A stretch of 64,000 nt of DNA. Origin: Tetragonia tetragonoides (lineage: Eukaryota; Streptophyta; Magnoliopsida; Caryophyllales; Aizoaceae). The position numbers and the translations under genes are program-made. This document shows, piece after piece, positions 1-11,100 of the stretch; within the stretch, counting starts at the first letter, position 1; every line of letters starts with the position of its first letter. Under the pieces are notes generated by a model that was not told the DNA's origin, did not search any database, and saw only the letters and a list, made by a program, of their open reading frames with translations. The stretch spans positions 22,924,501-22,988,500 of the forward strand of contig CM076154.1 of the NCBI GenBank assembly GCA_038025085.1, in the 5' to 3' direction.

Positions 1-1157
1 CGATCTTGAGCGGCTTTCATTTTCTCTCTAATTACTCTCACTTGTTCCATTGTCTCATGTACCATATTAGGACCCAAAAGTATAGTCTCACTTATGTCAT
101 CCCAACACAAAGGACTTCTATATTTCTTACCATACAAAGCCTCATAAGGTGCTTGTCCAATACTCGAGTGATAACTGTTATTATAAGAAAACTCAATCAA
201 CGGCAAATGTTTCTTTCTTGATCCTTGAAATTCCAAAACACAAGCTCGTAACATATCTTCAAGCGTGTGAATAGTTCTCTCAGTCTGTCCATCAGAACTA
301 GGATGATAAGCCTAACTAAAATTCAATTTTGTCCCAAAAGCAGATTGTAACTTCTCCCAAAAATGCGATAAGAACCTCGAATCTCTATCAGAAATTATGT
401 CCATAGGCACACCATGCAGTCTCACTATTTCTTTCACGTAGGCTTCTGCCAACTGAGTCATACTCCAAGTATCTTTAATAGAAATAAATCTCGCAACTTT
501 AGTCAATCTATCCACTATAACCCAAATAGAATTCAATCCTTTAGTCGTAGTAGGCAAACCAGTCAGAAAATACATAGAAATTGACTCCAAATTCCACTTA
601 GGTATCTCTAAAGGCTGAACTAGACCTTCTGGTCGCCGATGTTCACTTTTCACTCTTTGACATACTAGACATCTTTCCACAAATTTAGCAACATCACATT
701 TCATACCTTTCCACCAAAAATATTGTCTCAAATCACGATACAACTTATTACCTCCCGGATGAACTGAATACTGGGTATTATGCGCTTCTGCCAAAATCTT
801 TTGTCTCAAATCTCTATTTCTAGGTACACACCATCTACCTTTAAATCTCAAACTGTCATCCTCATGTTCCTTAAAACCTTTTGCTTTACCTTCTCTCAAA
901 GCTTTTCTCAACTACAAAGTCCTATGATCATTCTTTTGCAAAATCCTAATTTTCTCAAATAAAGTAGGTCTAACTGTAAGAGCATTAAGAACCAACTGAG
1001 TCTCTCCTTGATTTACAACTTCCAAATTCAATTTCTGAAAATCCTTAAGTATCTGGTCAGGAATTACCATAGCAGTATTTTGAATGCTTAGTCTTCCTAC
1101 TAAGTGCATCTGCAACAACATTAGCTCTTCCCTCATGGTACTTAATCTCAATGTCAT
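1..1157 (-). pseudogene. pol: E1 pol: end of RNase H region and integrase, degraded
   Basis: The integrase joins retroelement cDNA to host DNA. The frame at 911-312 contains the N-terminal zinc domain (AHNTQYSVHPGG for the histidines, CLVCQ for the cysteines) and the start of the DDE core. The first catalytic aspartate, in the position usually read SMDF, is tyrosine here (SMYFLTGLP). The second aspartate (SDRDSRF) is present. A stop follows at about 312, and the frame resumes to the left with DGQTERT, which carries the catalytic glutamate, and continues off the window edge. The 1157-912 frame is the connection between RNase H and integrase. Loss of a catalytic residue plus stops makes this inactive. 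Confidence 0.88.
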
Positions 1158-1179
1158 AGTCCTTTAACAACTCAAGCCA

Positions 1180-2476
1180 TCTCCTTTGTCTCATATTTAA
1201 TTCCTTCTGAGTAAAAAATATACTTTAAAATCTTATAGTCAGTATAAATCTTACAAACAGAACCATAAAGATAATGTCTCTAAATCGTAAGTGCAAAGAC
1301 AACATTGGGTAACTCCAAATCATGCGTAGGATAATTCACCTCATAAGATTTCAACTGTCTCGAAGCATAAGCCACAACTTTCCTATTCTGCATAAGAACA
1401 CATCCTAATCCAGTCTTCGAAGCATCACCATAAACCTCACACTCTTGTCCATCAACAGGCAAAGTCAAAACAGGCGCAGTAGTAAGTCTTTTCTTAAGCT
1501 CTTAAAACGCTTGCTCACATTTATCATTCCACACAAACTTAGTAGTTTTCCTCAAAAGATTAGTCAAAGGCTGTGCAATCCTTGAAAAATTCTCAACAAA
1601 CCTCCGATAATAACATGCCCATCCTAAGAAACTTCGAACTTCACTAGCATTAGTGGGCTTAGACCAATCCTTAACAACTCTAATCTTTCCTGGATCAACT
1701 GAAATACCATCCTTAGTAATTATATGACCCAAAAATGTAACTTCTTCCATACAAAACCCACATTTAGACAATTTCCCATACAAATGATGTTCTCTTAAAA
1801 TCTCAAGTACTTTCCTCAAATGCTCTACATGCTCATCTCTAGTCTTAGAGTAAACCAAAATATCATCAATAAAAACAACAACAAAATGATCCAAATAAGG
1901 CTAAAAAGTACGATGCATCAAATCCATAAAAGCGGCTTTAGTCAACCCAAACGGCATCACAGTAAACTCATAATATCCATAACGCATCCTAAAAGCAGTC
2001 TTAGGAATATCCTCTTCCTTAATCCTCAACTGGTAATAACCTGATCTCAAATCAATCTTAGAAAATATTCCAGCTCCACTTAACTGATCAAACAAATCAT
2101 CAATCCTAGGCAACAAATACTTATTCTTAATCGTAACTTTATTAAGCTCTCTATAATTAATACACAACCTCAAACTTTCGTCTTTCTTATGTACAAACAA
2201 CACTAGAGCACCCCAAGGGGAAACACTAGGTCTAATATATCCTTTCTCCAAAAAATCCTCTAACTGAGTTTTCAATTCCTTCATCTCTGCTGGTGCCATA
2301 CGATAAGGCGCTTTAGAAATAGGTGCTGTGCCGGGAACTAAGTCTATAGTAAAATCAATAGCTCTCCTAGGCGGCATATCAGGTATCTCATCTGGAAAAA
2401 CATCAGGGAACTCACAAACAACAGGTAGCTTATCCAACTCATTCGACTTCGGTGTATCATTACTTACTAGGCACAA
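1180..2476 (-). pseudogene. pol: E1 pol: reverse transcriptase and RNase H, degraded
   Basis: Three frames read in order. 2476-1901 holds the end of the protease-RT linker and the RT fingers and palm ([16 protein letters not shown]). 1894-1502 holds the catalytic FIDD motif in [13 protein letters not shown] and the thumb. 1468-1280 holds the start of RNase H ([15 protein letters not shown]). In-frame stops separate the pieces, for example just before the PYLD segment and after QAF. RNase H decays beyond about 1270 into many stops. Order and motifs are typical of plant chromoviruses. Confidence 0.88.
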
Positions 2477-2500
2477 ATAAACTGTGTAACCTTTCCTTAT

Positions 2501-3517
2501 CTAAGTCGAAATATTCATTGCAGACACAATCTTAAGTCTCGGTTTAGTCACAATACCCTTATAAGAAATCCTACCACAATTGGGAACTTTAAGCGACTCT
2601 TTCTGTAAAGAATACTCTATACGCGCATGATACTTACTAAGCCAGTCCATACCCAAAATAACATCGAAATCACTAAGGTCAAACTGAATCAAATCTCCCG
2701 GCAAATCAACATTAAGGATCGTAATAGGACAACTCTCATGTAAATACTTGCAAGAAACTTTAATACCATTAGGCGTAGTAATATCAACATCATACGTAGC
2801 AGTGGGTTCTAACTTGTACTTACTGACAAATACAGTGGATACGAATGAATGCGAAGCACTAGAATCAAACAGAACAAAAGCAGGAAATGAGTGAGCATGA
2901 AAAATACCAGTCACAACATTAGGATCACTTTCAGCTTCAGCACGATTCATAACAAAGATCCAACCTTGATTACCACGATTATTAGTAACTCTAGCACTTG
3001 CAGCTTGACTAGCTGGAATAGTAGGTGCAAGCTTAGGCACGGAACTCACAGCTGGAAAATTACGGTTAAGATTCACAGTAGGCTGAGAAGCACGGGTTTG
3101 ATTACAAAAATTACCAACAAAACTCCCAACTGGTCTAACTTGTCCACGACTCCTACAATCACTAGCTTTATGACCCGGTTTCTGCCAAATATAGCATATA
3201 ATCAAGCCTCCTGAACAATTTCTACCTGGGTGCTGCATACCACCTCTATCACAAACATTACCTCTCTTCACATAAGACGGCAGACCATTAAATCTCCTAT
3301 GATTACCACCATTATTATTATTAAACCGAAACTGAGTAGACATACTCGAAGCACCATCATTCCTAAATTTCCTTGGTCGAAAAGAACTCTCACCTCTATC
3401 ATCTCTCGCTCTCTTCCCAAGTATAGCATTTCTCTTATCAAATATTCTCTCCATATAAAGAGCTGTATCATATGCTTCCTGAAAAGTAGACGAAGAACCT
3501 GCCACAAACTCCGGTAA
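2501..3517 (-). pseudogene. E1 gag C-terminus, nucleocapsid knuckle and protease
   Basis: One long frame covers the Arg/Asn-rich nucleocapsid region, a zinc knuckle and the aspartic protease. The knuckle reads CYIWQKPGHKASDC, so the second cysteine of the CCHC motif is tryptophan. The protease active site reads FDSSASHS where D-S/T-G is expected, so its glycine is lost. The later protease motif DVILGMDWL is present. The frame is separated from N-terminal gag by a stop near 3527. The altered knuckle and active site suggest decay after insertion. Confidence 0.85.
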
Positions 3518-3526
3518 CTTCCAATT

Positions 3527-4186
3527 CTAACCATCCTCAAACCTTTCCATTCTCTCATGATCATCCATAACTAAATGTCCTGCAAATCCCGAAAATTCAT
3601 TAAACTTTGCGGTATATTCCGTCACAGACATCTTCTCTTGCCTCAACTGCTCAAACTCTTGCTGTTTCCTTCTTCTCAAAGAGCTAGGGTAATACCTCTC
3701 TCTAAGCTTATTCTTAAACTTGTCCCAATTAAACTGAGGATCTGCTTTATAAACTGGTTTCACCATCTGCCACCAATTATCTGCTTCTTCCCTCAAATAA
3801 TACTGAGCACAACTAATCCTTAAATCATCTGGACAACCTACAACCTCAAAAAGTTTCTCCATGTTCCTAATCCAATTCTCAAGCAAGGTTGGGTTCACAC
3901 TACCATCATAAACAGGAGGCTGCAAAGCTGCTATGTTCTTAAACAACAGGGCTTGGGGATCACCTTCTTTCTCTTTCTCTTTCCCTTTATCTCTCTCTTT
4001 CTCCTAGGCTTTAGTCCTCTCTAATTCCTCAAACTGATTCTTAACTATAGTCCCAAAGAATTTACACAAGTTCTCAATTGACTCCAAACGATTTTTTGGG
4101 GTTTGGTTATCTATTTCTAAGGTCGTTGCGATTTCAGGTACAGGTGTTGTTTCTGGCATATCTGACTGTGTTTCTTCTCCCGACAT
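3527..4186 (-). pseudogene. gag: E1 gag, N-terminal and capsid region
   Basis: Gag packages the element RNA. The start is taken at 4186, at MSGEETQSDMPETT; the upstream extension lacks conserved character. A TAG at about 4004 interrupts a basic linker, and the capsid domain follows at 3946-3527. The capsid has the usual Retrotrans_gag features, including WIRNMEKLFEV, a YYLREEADNWW segment and FKNKLRERYYP. It ends at FEDG followed by a stop. The corresponding FEDG site in E2 is where element M later inserted. Confidence 0.85.
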
Positions 4187-4689
4187 TATATTTGGCTTCC
4201 TAATGTATGAACAAACTATTAAAGCAAAGGTATAGACCACAAAAATTAAGAATTAAGGTTTCCACTTAGCACTTATACGATCAAATTCGAATCACTCGAA
4301 ACATACACTTTAGATCACCAATTCGCACAACACACAGCAATACGAGTAGATTTGGCATACACACTTATCATTCACAAACTTAAGCACACATTATTATACA
4401 TTAATGCATCGATAGAAAAGGATATAAAGGTAGAGAAGTTACATTACAAACCAAGTCGTTCTATATTTCCTACCTAGTTCTCCTAGGTTACGCTTAAGCC
4501 ATCTAACCCCAAAAGGCAAAACGGTACGAGTTAAGGCCTCCCAAAACATCCTCCCACGCTGATCAACATCTAAACCAAATATATTACAACTTCTACTACT
4601 ACTAATCGACCCAAAACATAACCAAAATTGGAGGGAATAGGGGTAACATCAAAATAAGCTTTGTTTAGTACTACAAATGTAACTGCCAC
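4187..4689 (-). other. E1 spacer between ORF0 and gag
   Basis: About 500 bases with no supportable gene. The sequence is AT-rich leader; I see no tandem repeat or RNA gene. Confidence 0.6.
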
Positions 4690-5398
4690 TTAACAAGTCC
4701 AACCAACTACTTTCATCATCACCACTTCCACTTCCGTCACTAGGGCTCTTAGAATTCCTTCTCTTACGTCTTTAATCCGGATATGTGCTAACATCCCAAC
4801 TAAACCAGAACTAGAGCTAGAACTCGAACTACCTGCATGCAGATTAGGACCAATCAAACCATTACCCGGCATGAAACCAAATCCAGGCAACAAAGGGACC
4901 ATCTACTGGTGGAAGAACATCCAAAGGTAGTACATGATTGCCTCCATGATCCGGCGTGGGTGGAGCTAAGGGCGGCAAAGGAATCACAATCTCCTCACTA
5001 AAGAACACAACCATCCCCGGTATATTAGCCATATCCCTAGTATAACACGACCACTCCTGGTCAGCTTGCATAAGGACATACTTAATAGCATCCAAGGTCA
5101 AAACCCATCTACCACGGTAACCATAGTGATCAAAATCATAGAACCAGTCATGACCAACACCAATAAACTTCACCTTCACACTAATCCAAGGTTGCTCAAA
5201 AGGTAAAGTACTAAGCAAAGTAGCGACTTGCCACTCCGGGAAATCTACGGGTTCACCCATGGCATACGGTTCATACACATCACAAGCAATACAGAACCTC
5301 TCAACATAGTCATTTATAAACTCATCATCTTGCAATTGAAGGCTCGAAGGGTGCGGAGGAGGAAGATTGAGTGGATGCGGATTATGGTTGAGATCCAT
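4690..5398 (-). pseudogene. E1 ORF0: extra frame between primer site and gag
   Basis: The frame starts at 5398 (MDLNHNPHPLNLPPP) and runs to 4862, then continues in another frame from 4902 to 4690, so one frameshift lies near 4880. The N-terminus is proline-rich. A core follows with LPFEQPW, a K-x-K-F segment, then YGYRGRWVLT and an EW pair. The same ordered landmarks occur in E2 ORF0 (LPNQHPW, LKEKY, YGKGNRWVLT, EW), although the rest is diverged. The C-terminal part has a serine run. I do not recognise a family and assign no function. Its place, upstream of gag and downstream of the primer site, matches in both elements. Confidence 0.65.
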
Positions 5399-5667
5399 CT
5401 AGCAAAACGATCACATAGAGCATACAAGGTCAAGTTAAAGGTTAGCCTCGACATACACGCCATGCAATACGTCAATCTTACATGCAATCACGAATCCAAC
5501 AAACACAACCAATTTCACACTCAAGTTGACGTCAACATGCACAAAGTTTACGTAAAGCATGCAAACAATAAACCTCCCAAATCCATCCCGCTCTCACGCA
5601 ACACCAACTAACTAGTTACCATTTTAACTTACAGATTTTAAATTAATTTAGCTTTGTTTTTAAATAT

Positions 5668-5679
5668 GCTCTGATACCA
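5668..5679 (-). other. E1 primer binding site (initiator Met tRNA)
   Basis: On the minus strand this reads TGGTATCAGAGC, complementary to the 3' end of plant initiator-Met tRNA. It lies 4 bp inside the LTR edge and fixes the element's orientation. Confidence 0.9.
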
Positions 5680-5683
5680 AGTC

Positions 5684-6980
5684 TATAACGCCCCAATTTT
5701 AATACCACTTAATCAGAGTGCGGAATAATAATAAATAGCCCAAATGTGGTATAAAAACCAAAGCGCTACCGACGTGCTCACCCGAAGGCAAACACAAGGC
5801 AAGGGTAAAGCAGAACTAAAACAAAAGACGAACTGAACTCCAAAGCAAAAGTCGATTTTATAAACTTAATTGAAATAGTAATATTTTACAAAAAACCTCT
5901 CTATCCAAATTATCGTTACACCATTACTAAACTTAACATTTATTACAACATAGAACTGAAGCGTAAGCCACGCCATGCGTATCCTCAAAACACGATCACA
6001 GACTCATCGCAAAATAGCATCCAATGACTGCACGTCATCAACTTGCACGTGCAAGTGTAGATATGGATATGCAAAGAACACAGAAAAGTGAAAATTAGAG
6101 GAAGCTAAGTAAGAACACCCCACCTTGTCAAATGCGAGATTTTATGTTTTAAAATACATATAGCACTTAACAGATAGTAATACTCATAATAATAATAGTA
6201 ATCAATATAGATAATAATACACATAGAGTATCTTAGATACGTTCTCCTTTATAGGAATTATCTTTCGCTCTTTCACTGTCTTTTCTGTATTTTATGTCTT
6301 TTCATCTTTTCTGAATTATGTTAGCTCTCGCAAAATGGTTAGCTGGTATGAGAGATACACGACCAAGTTTACTTCCCTTGGCAGGAGATCACCTCATATC
6401 ATATCACATTTCTGGCTATCGCCCTGGCTATCTCCCTGGCTATCGCCATATCATAATTTCAATATCAATATTTATAATGCGCGTGTAACGTGTACTCTAG
6501 AAACCGTCCAATGACCCTTTTGAAAATCATACCATAAATCAAAGAACAATCTCAATCTCAACTCAAACTCATACTTATGCATATTTGCATAACTGAATCG
6601 TTCTCAATACTTTGTGTTTATATCATTCTCACAGTTTCTGTATACGTACATATCTGTAGTTACTTTCTGTATAACATTCACATACTTTCACATATACTTC
6701 TCATATACTTTATGTAGCTTTGTAGAGTCTTAGATAAGTATTTCAATGACTTTATCTTCCTTATTTCCTTTCTTTACTTTGCTGTATTTTCTGTATATAC
6801 ACATCATTCTGTTATTTTGTATACATGCTCATATTGCTTAATAAATCATATACTTCACATAGCTCATGGTATAACATGTTTAGTTCGCACTTAGCATATA
6901 GTTCTCATGTTTTGCACTTAGCACATAGCTTCACATACTTTAGCACTTAGCACATAATTTTTGGAAATAGTTAAAGACAG
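5684..6980 (-). repeat. E1 5' LTR, truncated
   Basis: The LTR end next to the primer site reads ggggcgttata on the minus strand (terminal TA where CA is usual). At least 1297 bp are present before the sequence is cut at 6980 by the E2-family LTR. No coding capacity is seen. Short AT-rich repeats around gcacttagca occur at 6887-6955. Confidence 0.75.
6412..6447. repeat. 12-bp tandem repeat, three copies, in E1 LTR
   Basis: Three near-identical copies of ctggctatcgcc in a row (the middle copy has tctcc). Confidence 0.85.
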
Positions 6981-8866
6981 TGTAACAGCCCTGAATTTAC
7001 AACGATTTCATGGGAACTATCGACATCGCTATACACGACTCGGCACCACTGAACCGTCACAAACCCAGGGGCGTTACTGCAACATTTATCACTAAGGAGT
7101 AAATGTTAAGCAGAAAGAAAAACTAGGCATCAAAAGGAGCTTCTAAGGAACTAATCAATCTAAAACAGTTAATATCAGAGTTGTCTATATAGTGAGCTAA
7201 AATCATTAATGTAATTTATTACAACTTGCCTTCAAGGGCTAAATCTAATAAAAATCCCAACGATCTAACTGAACAGAAATAGTTCTTAAAATTGACGACA
7301 ACTCCAACCTTCCAAGCTGTACGTCCTGAATCAACTAAACCCTGCACATTGGTTTCCGTGACGGAAACAGAATACAGAAGGAAAAAAAAGAAACAAAAGG
7401 GAAACAAAAATTAGATAAACTGAATAAACGTCATCCGTACCCAGTAAAAACATTTCGCAAACCTTACCTGAGGTTTTAGAAGAATCATTGAAATTCATTT
7501 GCATACGCACATAAGCATACGACATTCTTTTACATACAATTCTTGTATAGTGATCATACGAAATACGACATAAACAATCCGTCTTGATTAGAGAGATGTA
7601 AGAGAGTGCATAAAACAACGATTTTGCATACTGTTTATCGAAGATACAATCATACCATGGACTTAATGATTCTATTGTGCACACCACCGCTACTACAATT
7701 ACACGAGCCTAGAGGACTTAATAAATGGGGAATGATCCGTCCCAGACACATTGTGAGGTGTCCATAAGTAACTTGGGAATCACTCATCCATTAAACTACA
7801 CCATTAGGTGCAATCCTGATTACTCGACTACTCCTAGGGATCCATTAGGAGTCTTACTCTCATTTAATTTAATTCACATAATTTGCATTGGATGACATAA
7901 GTGGTACTACGACACCACGACTTACTAATTCATTTCATGGTCTAGACAATGAATAGTAAATAACGACGATAATGATAATTCAATACGATGAGAATTAAAC
8001 ATGCTTTAATTCAATAACGACGATAATTCAATAATGATGACAAGCAATGTCTAGCACAATTTCGGCAGCACTTCGGCAGGGTAATATAATATCCAAAAAT
8101 TCACAAATCATCCAAGACATTCAACGATAATATATAGGTGCTCACTAGCACTCAGTAATACCCATACCAATTAGCATATAATTAATAGCATTAATAATAC
8201 TAATCATTCACCATTCAATAATTGTCCAATAATCATCATGTGGACTAATTAATTCCTAAAACATGATAACATCAACATGTTAGTTATAATTCATATTTAC
8301 AACACTAAACATACTTAAGAAATCTCATAATAACGACGATATAATTTAATCATGCTTTGCATATTTAATTCACAACAATTTCCCAATTAACACATCACAC
8401 ATCAAAATAGTTTTGATGGGACTTTGGAAGAAGGTAGGCTTGAGCGCTTACCACTAATACGCTACCAACAGTAAGTATGCTCCAACCAATCAACGATAAT
8501 CACGCTTGCTCTTTAGGTCCTAATTAAAAACAATTAATGAATCAGTATTAATTAAATACGAAAATACAAAAACTAACGAAATCTCACTATGATAATTTTA
8601 TTAAATTCTTTGATTTATTTCAACCAATCTAGGCTTTTGAAAATCCAAATTTCAATTCCGAATGAGTGCAGAATAATAAAAGCATTAAATCAAAAATACT
8701 GAAAATCGAATTAATAATTACGAAAAATATAAAAACGAAACCCTAACTTTAAAACTAGGTCTAGGTCACGGGTACACATGCATGGGACAATAACCTGACC
8801 CATCACCATGATCACCACCCACTGACCACCTTGGTCGACGGTGGTGGCTCGCCGGTGACCGGCGAG

Positions 8867-8907
<41 letters not shown>

Positions 8908-9572
8908 GCGTGGGAGAGAGAGAAAGAGAGAACGAGAGAGAGAGAGAGGAAGAGAGAGCAGGGTGGCCCAACCGACGCCATGTGCCATCACCGACGACCA
9001 CCCAGGTACGGCCTGGTGGCGCCGTGGTGGCTCGCAGTGGCGGGGGGCCGAAACATGGGAGGGGGAGCGAAAAAGAGAAAAAGAAAGAGGAATAGGGAGA
9101 GAAGAGAGAGGGGGACGTTACCGGCAGGAGGGGATGCCAGTGGTGGTTCTCCGGTGAGCTGCAAAGAGAGAGGGAGGCTCGGTGGAGAGAGAGAGAACGT
9201 GAGTGAGAGAGAGAGCTTGAGGGTTTTGGTTCAGTTTGCAAACTGATCAGTTATCTCACCATTTTTCTTTTATAGGCACTCAGTCAACCTAAGTCAGATA
9301 CTATTAGGTTTAGGAATTTATTTAATAATCTTCTGATTTAAATAGCTAATTAAAACTATATGATTAATTCTTATTCATATATAAAACATTTTAATTAAAC
9401 TCCTCAAAATTAATAAATGCAATTTATGAAAGTCCCATAATAATACTAATATTATTATGACTTTAATTGAATAAATCGAATCCTTAAATGAATATACGAT
9501 TTAATCTCCAAAACTATTTATAAATAATTTATAATTCAATATAATAATTACAGAAAATATTGGGGTATCACA
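6981..9572 (-). repeat. LTR A: E2-family LTR with non-matching flanks
   Basis: A full-length LTR alignable end to end with the two E2 LTRs, from tgtaacagccc at the left to ggggtatcaca at the right (TG...CA on the minus strand). It is clearly more diverged from the E2 LTRs than they are from each other. It has a TATA-like box on the minus strand at about 9267-9275 and a GA run in the transcribed leader. No primer site lies at its left and no internal region at its right. The 5 bp flanks are GACAG and ATAAA, so there is no target duplication. Confidence 0.88.
8870..8900. repeat. (GA)n microsatellite in LTR A
   Basis: About 15 AG units, followed by interrupted GA-rich sequence to about 8955. 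Translations rich in Ser-Leu or Arg-Glu here are products of the repeat. Confidence 0.95.
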
Positions 9573-10050
9573 ATAAACCTCAACCGACCATTCCTTTCTC
9601 CGACAGTGAGCTACCCCCCGAAAGATCCTCACGCAATAATGCTGTATACTTGAATGTATTCGCTATAAGTATGTGCCTATGACCCTAGTGGACAATGGAT
9701 CTGCCGTGAATGTATGCCCGTTAAGAACCGCAGCAAAATTGGGCATTGATATCAAGAATTTGGCTCACTCAACACAAGGTTTATGTGCTTATGAAAACTC
9801 CAGCCGAAAGGTCCTTGGCACCATGAGTATGAATCTCACCTCTGGAGCTAAAGAGAAAATGGTCCAGTTTTATTTCATGGATATTCCGGCCACTTTCAAC
9901 TTGCTATTGGGACGACCTTGGCTTTATGGTCTAAATGCTGTAGCCTCTACCCTTAACCAGAAAGTCAAGATGATGCTAGAAGGAGAAATCGTGGAAATCG
10001 AAGCCAACCCAATGAAGGCAACCATTGACAAACTTGAAGATAGAACATGA
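9573..10050 (+). pseudogene. pol: T3 protease region
   Basis: The peptide contains LPPERSSRNNAVYLNV, then MTLVDNGSAVNV with the D-N-G-S variant of the aspartic protease site, and further on the flap-like segment DIPATFNLLLGRPWL. It aligns with the protease of P (MTLVDNGSVVNV, DIPATFDLLLGRPWL) and of M. The part before the methionine at 9673 is in the same reading but carries a stop near 9660. A frameshift near 10035 moves the continuation to the frame starting at 10025. Confidence 0.85.
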
Positions 10051-10838
10051 TAGTGAGGAAATTGACTTTTGGTGGTTTTCTCCCGAAGAGGTAGCCTTCA
10101 TAGAAGAAGACACCAAATCTTACAACTCAACTGGTTCTGGAGAATTCGAGACCTATCCTCCTGAAGAAATAGGAGAGCCCGATGAGTTCGAAGAAATGAA
10201 AGAAACCATCGAGGGGATGTCTATCTACGTGGCACACCACCACAAAGAAATTCAACAAATGAAGGAGAAAATCGCCGTGTTGTTAAAATCGCCAGAATGC
10301 AACATTATTCTGGCTAAAGGGGAAGCTTGTTTTCAGGAGGACGAAATGTTTAGCAATATGGTCAAGTACGGGTATACTCACCCGAGAAGGCCTACCCCTG
10401 AAATACTTCCCAGGGACGGAAATCCCTATCTTCTGTGCAAATATTGTGAAGCCAATGGGTATCATACCAACCAATGCAAGCGCCTAAAAAGGGTAATCAC
10501 CACCTTCACTGATCAAGAAACCATGTGGTCAACTAGTGCCTGGGCTACAAAAGGATGGCGCCGCTTTGACCAAAAAAAGTATACACAGCTGCGTGTCCCC
10601 ATTGGAAATGTTATGAATAGCCTAATATGGAGAGGAGACCTTAAGCTCATGATTCCCACTGACAACCTCAAGGAGATAAATAAAGACGAGGACTCCCACT
10701 GCCGCTATCACTAAACCTTTAGCCACTACACGGACGACTGCCTCCGCCTGAAAGACGATATAGAAAAAATCATAGACAGTGGAGAGATTTTGCCACCTCT
10801 AAATGAAGAAGAGGAGGCCAATGAAACTTGGAATTAGT
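10025..10838 (+). pseudogene. T3 post-protease segment with two zinc-knuckle-like motifs
   Basis: The first part, IEHDSEEIDFWWF with EEVAFIEED, aligns with the post-protease linker of P and M. An acidic and helical stretch follows, and then a cysteine/histidine motif CKYCEANGYHTNQC at about 10435-10476. After a stop near 10712 a second motif appears, SHYTDDCLRLKDDIEKI, resembling the knuckle that precedes the protease in P (CKYHRGRGHDTEKC, then LKDKIQDL). In P that motif lies upstream of the protease; here both lie downstream. Whether this is a rearrangement or a lineage trait is open. Confidence 0.6.
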
Positions 10839-11100
10839 TGGCTACCCGCAGGAGCTAGAGGAATCGAGTCTGAATCCCCAAGTTTTGTCGAGTTAGGATC
10901 TTAGCTAAATCTCTAGGTTGAGTCTTGAATACGGAGCGTTCCCCTTTTTACTTTTTCTTTCTAAGTCTAGTATCTTTTTGACGGGAATTAAAGACCCTTT
11001 TCTCTAAACTCATGTGTGCTTATCTTTTGTTGCAAATCAATAAAAATTCCTCTCGCTCATTTCTTTCTTTTTTTTGGCTATTGATGAATCCAATGAACTC
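10839..11100 (+). other. T3 noncoding segment before the E2 insertion
   Basis: No gene seen. The sequence contains pyrimidine runs and AATAAA-like strings, and ends with the AACTC target duplication. Confidence 0.5.
11096..11100. repeat. Target-site duplication of E2, left copy (AACTC)
   Basis: Identical to 50639-50643 and directly abuts the LTR terminus at 11101. Confidence 0.95.

Larger units (their letters stand above)
1..6980 (-). mobile_element. Chromovirus-like Ty3/gypsy element E1, 5' part (3' end left of window)
   Basis: In minus-strand order the element shows a truncated 5' LTR, an initiator-Met primer site, an extra frame (ORF0), gag, protease, reverse transcriptase, RNase H and integrase, running off the left edge. 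PR-RT-RH-IN order defines Ty3/gypsy, and the HHCC and integrase-core sequences resemble the Tekay/Del type. The chromodomain that would settle the clade would lie outside the window. Every domain carries stops or frameshifts, so the copy is dead. Its 5' LTR is cut at 6980 by an unrelated LTR. Confidence 0.9.
9573..11100 (+). mobile_element. Tat-lineage element T3, left fragment
   Basis: Plus-strand Tat protease region, abruptly beginning at LTR A and ending at the E2 insertion. The right half resumes at 50639 after E2. The pair AACTC at 11096-11100 and 50639-50643 is the E2 target duplication, which proves the two pieces were contiguous. Gag and LTR of T3 are missing to the left, and RT and the first RNase H are missing between the two fragments even after E2 is removed, so T3 was already deleted before E2 arrived. 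Confidence 0.85.

Noticed and set aside
5668..5679. tRNA gene suggested by tRNA-like text next to LTRs
   Set aside because: These are short primer binding sites complementary to tRNA 3' ends, without any cloverleaf.
8711..9241. Long Ser-Leu or Arg-Glu-rich frames in the LTRs (also 12875-13497 and 49649-50342)
   Set aside because: They translate the GA/CT microsatellite on either strand, occur in several frames at once, overlap the LTR TATA box, and have no conserved sequence outside the repeat.
6981..9572. LTR A as the 5' LTR of E1
   Set aside because: E1 has its own LTR directly at its primer site (5684-6980), with a different sequence; LTR A aligns with the E2 LTRs.
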